A model generated the notes under the pieces. It worked only from the letters and a program-made list of their open reading frames with translations. It made no database searches and was not told where the DNA came from. Shown one piece after another: positions 60,449 through 64,000 of a stretch of DNA of 64,000 bases (within the stretch, counting starts at the first letter, position 1; the number at the start of each line of letters is the position of its first letter). The DNA comes from Paenibacillus turicensis (lineage in GTDB: Bacteria > Bacillota > Bacilli > Paenibacillales > Paenibacillaceae), in contig NZ_JAGGKG010000014.1 of NCBI RefSeq assembly GCF_017873435.1, positions 62,001 to 126,000 of the forward strand. The letters are read 5' to 3'. The position numbers were made by a program, and so were the translations under genes.

Positions 60449-61486
60449 ATGACACAAAATATAGATATTTTTGATCTTATTATTATTGGTGGCGGACCGG
60501 CGGGGATGTATGCTGCTTTTTATAGCGGAATGCGTGAAATGAAAACGAAGATCATTGAAGCCAAAAATGAATTGGGTGGCTTTATGCGTACCTACCCTGA
60601 AAAGTTGGTCTGGGATGTCGGTGGAGTTAAACCTGTTCGATGCGAGGATATTATTCACTCATTAATAGAGCAAGCGGAAACCTTTGACCCAGAAATCGTA
60701 TATGGACAAGAGATCGTGGGAATGGAGAAGCGTGGGGATGGTATTTTTATCTTGACCTCTAACACAGGGGACAAGCATTACACAAAAACGATCATTATAG
60801 CGACTGGCCGCGGAATCACTAAGATTCAGAAATTAAACGTTGAAGGTGCAGATCGTTATGAGCTAAATAACCTCCATTATACGGTGACAAGCTTAAACAA
60901 GTTTAAGGATAAAAGAGTACTTATCTCTGGTGGTGGCGATTCGGCAGTTGACTGGGCGATTGAAATGGCCCCCATTGCGAAGGAGGTATACGTCGTTCAT
61001 AGACGAGATGACTTTAGTGCCTTTGAATGCTCTGTCACACGAATGAAATCCGTAGCGACTACCTATGTACCTTATACTGTAACCTCTTTACATGGGAATG
61101 GAAATAAGGTCGAGCGGGTTACATTAGAGCATGTGAATTCAAACGAAGCGGTCAGCATTGACGTGGATGAGGTGCTTGTTAACCATGGCTTCGAGCGAAA
61201 CTTTGGTGGGGCTATTTTGGACTGGGGACTTGCTTTTGAAGAATATGGTGTGTCTGTTACACCACAAATGTGTACGAGTATGCCCGGTATATTTGGTGCA
61301 GGTGATATTATTACACATGAAGGAAAAGTAAGATTGATCGCTGGTGCTTTTAATGATGCTGTACTTGCAGTAAATAGTGCTAAACTATATATTGACCCTA
61401 CCGAATCCAAAATGGCAGGTGTCTCTTCTCATAATGATTGCTTTGCGGATAAAAATGAAGAACTACAAAGAAAAAGAATAAGATAG
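60449..61486 (+). CDS. ferredoxin-NADP(+) reductase type 2 (thioredoxin-reductase-like)
   Basis: 345 residues. FAD motif LIIGGGPAGMYAAFY, then NAD(P) motif LISGGGDSAVDWAIEMA, and IFGAGDIITHEGKVRLIAGAFNDA near the end. No CxxC redox pair, so it is of the YumC/FNR2 type, not thioredoxin reductase. Directly joined to the siderophore-binding gene and Fur-controlled by position, it probably supplies electrons for iron release from siderophores. Confidence 0.9.
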   Translation: MTQNIDIFDLIIIGGGPAGMYAAFYSGMREMKTKIIEAKNELGGFMRTYPEKLVWDVGGVKPVRCEDIIHSLIEQAETFDPEIVYGQEIVGMEKRGDGIFILTSNTGDKHYTKTIIIATGRGITKIQKLNVEGADRYELNNLHYTVTSLNKFKDKRVLISGGGDSAVDWAIEMAPIAKEVYVVHRRDDFSAFECSVTRMKSVATTYVPYTVTSLHGNGNKVERVTLEHVNSNEAVSIDVDEVLVNHGFERNFGGAILDWGLAFEEYGVSVTPQMCTSMPGIFGAGDIITHEGKVRLIAGAFNDAVLAVNSAKLYIDPTESKMAGVSSHNDCFADKNEELQRKRIR

Positions 61487-61590
61487 AAAATAAACCGAAA
61501 TTCCTCTATATGTATACTATGTTATTCTAAAGGTGGAAATAGCTAGTTTAATAAATAGCAAAATTCATCATATGGATAGGGGATTCAATA

Positions 61591-62589
61591 ATGTGTACAT
61601 CAATTGATGAGTTAGTTCATTATTATTTTAATGATCCAAGTTATGAAATAGAATCAGTTCCATTTGGATTGACTAACCTCACGAAAATTATAAAAATCAA
61701 TAACAATAAGTATGTAGCACGTGTATATAATCGACATACTAAAAGTATTCAAAGTATTGAGCTAGAATCAAAAATAACGTCATTTTTAAATAATAAAAAT
61801 CTTGCATTCCAAGTCCCTGTATTTCTCCCTACGCTCAGTGGGGATGAATACATACAATTGTCAGATGGGGCATTAGGTGCGATTGTTTCTTTTCTTGAAG
61901 GGGATGTACCTGTCTTGACAGAGAAGCAACAAGCCTTGGAGTTTGGTAGGATTGTTGGACAAATTTCTTCTGTAATGGGCGATTACCCAAAGGAGCTACT
62001 TGAATATCAAGGAAAGTCTTTTATCGAGTTTTATGATCTTCATCCACTTGCCCATCGTGATGCTATAACTTCTTTTATTGAGCAAGCACCTTTTTACATT
62101 GCTGAAGCACATCTAAACTTTTATCAAGTAATGCTTTCATCTGTGGAGGAGTCCATTGATCTGTTAAAGGAATTACCTAGACAGCTGGTTCACCATGACT
62201 TGTTAATATTTAATTTATTGTGTCAAGATCACAAAATTTGTGGTGTATTAGATTTTGATTTTGTTTCACTAGATATTAGCTTTATCGAGTTTGCTATTTG
62301 CCTTAATCACATTTTGCAGATGTCAAATGGCTCTTTGGAAATGACTGAGGCATTTATTAAGGGGTATGCAATGTTTCGTAAAGGCTCATTGCAAGAATTC
62401 AGGTATATCAAGCTTATGACGCAGATTTATCATATTGCCGTTCTCCATATTTATATAGGTCAACATTTTTCAGGTATAAATATTGAACAAAACTTCAACT
62501 ACATTCTAAATCAATTCCACACAAGAATGAATTGGTTAAATGAACATGATACATCTATCCAAAAGCTACTAGAAACTTACTTACTTTAA
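61591..62589 (+). CDS. aminoglycoside phosphotransferase-family kinase (second copy)
   Basis: 332 residues with APH-fold motifs: PFGLTNLTKIIKINNNKYVARVYNRHTK, QLVHHDLLIFNLLC (catalytic HxDxxxxN) and GVLDFDFVSLD (metal-binding Asp). Similar in outline to homoserine or choline-type kinases as well as drug kinases, so the substrate is open. The first APH-like gene at 48451 is not a close paralog. A 22-base gap leads to the next gene. Confidence 0.82.
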   Translation: MCTSIDELVHYYFNDPSYEIESVPFGLTNLTKIIKINNNKYVARVYNRHTKSIQSIELESKITSFLNNKNLAFQVPVFLPTLSGDEYIQLSDGALGAIVSFLEGDVPVLTEKQQALEFGRIVGQISSVMGDYPKELLEYQGKSFIEFYDLHPLAHRDAITSFIEQAPFYIAEAHLNFYQVMLSSVEESIDLLKELPRQLVHHDLLIFNLLCQDHKICGVLDFDFVSLDISFIEFAICLNHILQMSNGSLEMTEAFIKGYAMFRKGSLQEFRYIKLMTQIYHIAVLHIYIGQHFSGINIEQNFNYILNQFHTRMNWLNEHDTSIQKLLETYLL

Positions 62590-62611
62590 TAAAATGGACT
62601 GGAGTTACAAA

Positions 62612-63334
62612 ATGATGGCACAGCAGGTAGTTGCTTTGGTATGCAATGCATGTAAAAGTTTATCGGAGCCAGTTAACATGGAGAGTTCGCTTTTTGATAT
62701 TGCGGGTTTCGAAGATGTTGTAATGGAGTGGTCAGATTTCAAAAATGAAGTTCCTACACCAGACACCATTCATTGGGTGCGCTCTGATCGACCTCCTATG
62801 AAAGGCGAAGTTAGAACAGTAAACGTACATCATCCTTTCTATATGTCGGTGGGAGAGCCCTTTTGGATATTATACACTCCAGTATTATCTAGCCTTAATG
62901 GATGGGATTCTCATCCTGAGGAGATCGAGCAATCGTCTTTTGTACGTTGTTTCATTGAACGTGTACTTGATCAATATGAATCTAAAGCGTGGCTGCAAGT
63001 TAAGATTTTAGATGTATTGATGATTAGGGATTACAATATGAATTTTCCGGTTAGAGATGGTAGCAACGGATACTTAGATGATTTTGAAATGTTTGGGCAG
63101 CCTCATATATTTTGTTATAAGGATTGGCTATATATAAGTGCGGGCGCAGAGGGAGATCTTGGCGTATGGGCATTGGTAAAACAAGTGAACAGTCAATACT
63201 ATATGCTAGTATATGGGGATTGGGGTTTTCATAAGTATAACGCTTTTGGAGGAAACATTTTGTTACCTAACCAGCAGATTGAGGCATGGATCAATCAAGC
63301 TATTCATAATCATCGTTATAATAAGGTAGAGTAA
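62612..63334 (+). CDS. hypothetical protein with zinc-ribbon-like start (240 aa)
   Basis: The N-terminus has CNACK near residue 10 but no second Cys pair, so no zinc site is assured. The body is rich in aromatic residues (MSVGEPFWILYTPVL; HIFCYKDWLYISAGAEGDLG; YMLVYGDWGFHKYNAFGGNI) and probably forms a beta-barrel. The ATG at 62612 follows GGAG by 7 bases; an ATG at 62594 lies before that site. No family recognised. It follows the kinase closely and is probably co-transcribed. Confidence 0.6.
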   Translation: MMAQQVVALVCNACKSLSEPVNMESSLFDIAGFEDVVMEWSDFKNEVPTPDTIHWVRSDRPPMKGEVRTVNVHHPFYMSVGEPFWILYTPVLSSLNGWDSHPEEIEQSSFVRCFIERVLDQYESKAWLQVKILDVLMIRDYNMNFPVRDGSNGYLDDFEMFGQPHIFCYKDWLYISAGAEGDLGVWALVKQVNSQYYMLVYGDWGFHKYNAFGGNILLPNQQIEAWINQAIHNHRYNKVE

Positions 63335-63347
63335 ATAAGAAGTAAGC

Positions 63348-63391
63348 AGATACTTCCAAGGCTTCGAAGCTAGGTTGGAGGTATCTTTTTT
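63348..63391 (+). terminator. intrinsic terminator after the hypothetical gene
   Basis: AGATACTTCCAA pairs with TTGGAGGTATCT (one G-U pair), with GCTTCGAAGC in the loop forming its own stem, then T6. Confidence 0.85.
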
Positions 63392-63473
63392 ATAGCTTGC
63401 ATTTTTTGATTGTAAACTGCAAGGCTTTATATAAGCAGGTATGGTTAACTGTTATCAGAGGGAGGGAAACGGA

Positions 63474-64000
63474 ATGGCCTGGGTTGAAAGAATGAGTAAA
63501 GCGCTGGACTATATCGAGGACAATCTCTTAACGAATATTGACCTGGCTCAAGTCGCAAAAATTGCTTGCTGTACTAGCTATAATTTTCACAGGATCTTTT
63601 CAATCGTAGCAGAGGTGTCCTTGTCTGAGTATATTCGGCGTAGGAAGATGACGCTTGCCGCATTTGAGCTGCAAAATAGTAGCATTAAGATTGTTGACCT
63701 TGCTCTAAAGTACGGCTACGACTCTCCAGAGGCTTTTGCTCGTGCATTTAACAATATTCATGGGCAAACCCCGTCATCTTCGCGTAATCAGGGCGTTATT
63801 CTTACAGCCTATCCCCGTATCTCTTTCCTACTAACCGTTAGAGGAGTTGTTCCAATGAACTACAGAATTGAAAGCAAGGAAGCATTTCATGTATATGGAA
63901 TTGAGGATATATTCACGACAGACCAAGGTGAAAATTTCATTTCCGTACCTCGTTTTTGGCAGGAGGCTCGGGATGATGGCAGGCTTGAAAAACTAACCAA
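63474..64000 (+). CDS. AraC-family regulator with GyrI/Rob-like domain (3' end outside window)
   Basis: The first 175 residues are seen: MAWVERMSKALDYIEDNLLTN, CCTSYNFHRIFSIVAEVSLSEYIRRRKM, DSPEAFARAFNNIHGQTPSS and the start of the effector domain MNYRIESKEAFHVYGIED. It is a close paralog of the island gene at 30811, of which it could be the source. GAGGGAGGG precedes the ATG. The frame is open to the last base. Confidence 0.88.
   Translation, partial: MAWVERMSKALDYIEDNLLTNIDLAQVAKIACCTSYNFHRIFSIVAEVSLSEYIRRRKMTLAAFELQNSSIKIVDLALKYGYDSPEAFARAFNNIHGQTPSSSRNQGVILTAYPRISFLLTVRGVVPMNYRIESKEAFHVYGIEDIFTTDQGENFISVPRFWQEARDDGRLEKLT

Noticed and set aside
1-64000. CRISPR arrays, rRNA and tRNA genes
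   Set aside because: No regularly spaced direct repeats, no rRNA-like blocks and no cloverleaf with a recognisable anticodon arm were found by reading.

Overview
The window reads as a chromosome segment of a low-GC, endospore-forming type of Bacillota. Gene order yycI-walJ-htrA-yyzF-(SMI1)-rlmH is the tail of the walRK locus next to the replication origin in Bacillales. Codon use, the TTG/GTG starts with strong AGGAGG sites and the families present suggest a Paenibacillaceae member, most likely Brevibacillus. The genus is inference, not proven by the sequence.

Region 1 (1-5770) is core chromosome: the end of yycI, the metallo-hydrolase walJ, the surface protease htrA, the CxxH/CxxC protein yyzF, a TPR-SMI1/KNR4 protein and rlmH. 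An imperfectly palindromic intergenic repeat sits before the SMI1 gene, with a second copy in opposite orientation near 50.6 kb.

Region 2 (5.75-30.35 kb) is a 24.6-kb genomic island inserted in the last codons of rlmH, the place used by staphylococcal SCC elements. A large serine recombinase closes its right end, and a copy of the rlmH-end sequence overlaps that gene's stop codon. Cargo from left to right: a GHKL ATPase-nuclease fusion; a 182-bp MITE-like insertion; a three-gene operon of unknown function (unknown protein, HEPN-like protein, large GTPase); a McrB/McrC pair convergent with two paralogous cytosine-C5 methyltransferases, matching the layout of LlaJI/BsuMI restriction systems; a tyrosine recombinase; a minus-strand operon with a serine-recombinase-like protein that has lost its catalytic serine; an archaeo-eukaryotic-type primase with a RuvC-like nuclease (replication module); a zinc-ribbon MazF-like protein with an atypical response regulator; a membrane-anchored PIN protein; a structured non-coding locus; DUF5348; an orphan DNA methyltransferase; small proteins; and the recombinase.

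Region 3 (30.35-34.86 kb) has two further copies of the rlmH-end sequence, at 31785 and 34829. They bound two small segments: a truncated DUF2834 gene plus an AraC/Rob-like regulator, then a Fur-controlled AraC regulator, siderophore-binding lipoprotein and cupin. The four sites together look like a tandem, composite SCC-like array.

Region 4 (35-64 kb) is chromosomal but rich in accessory functions: a U32/RlhA-type protein, aldo-keto reductase, a UMP kinase paralog behind a leader-peptide attenuator, PaiB, a racemase-like protein, a GH120-type beta-xylosidase, a class C beta-lactamase-fold protein, methyltransferases, two APH-like kinases, a MetE-like protein, aldehyde dehydrogenase, a chloramphenicol-phosphotransferase-like kinase, greA, an ABC-F protein, a secreted protein of unknown function, and an iron-siderophore cluster (AraC-binding-protein fusion, Fur box, lipoprotein, ferredoxin-NADP reductase). 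The window ends inside another AraC/Rob-like gene, paralogous to the one in region 3.
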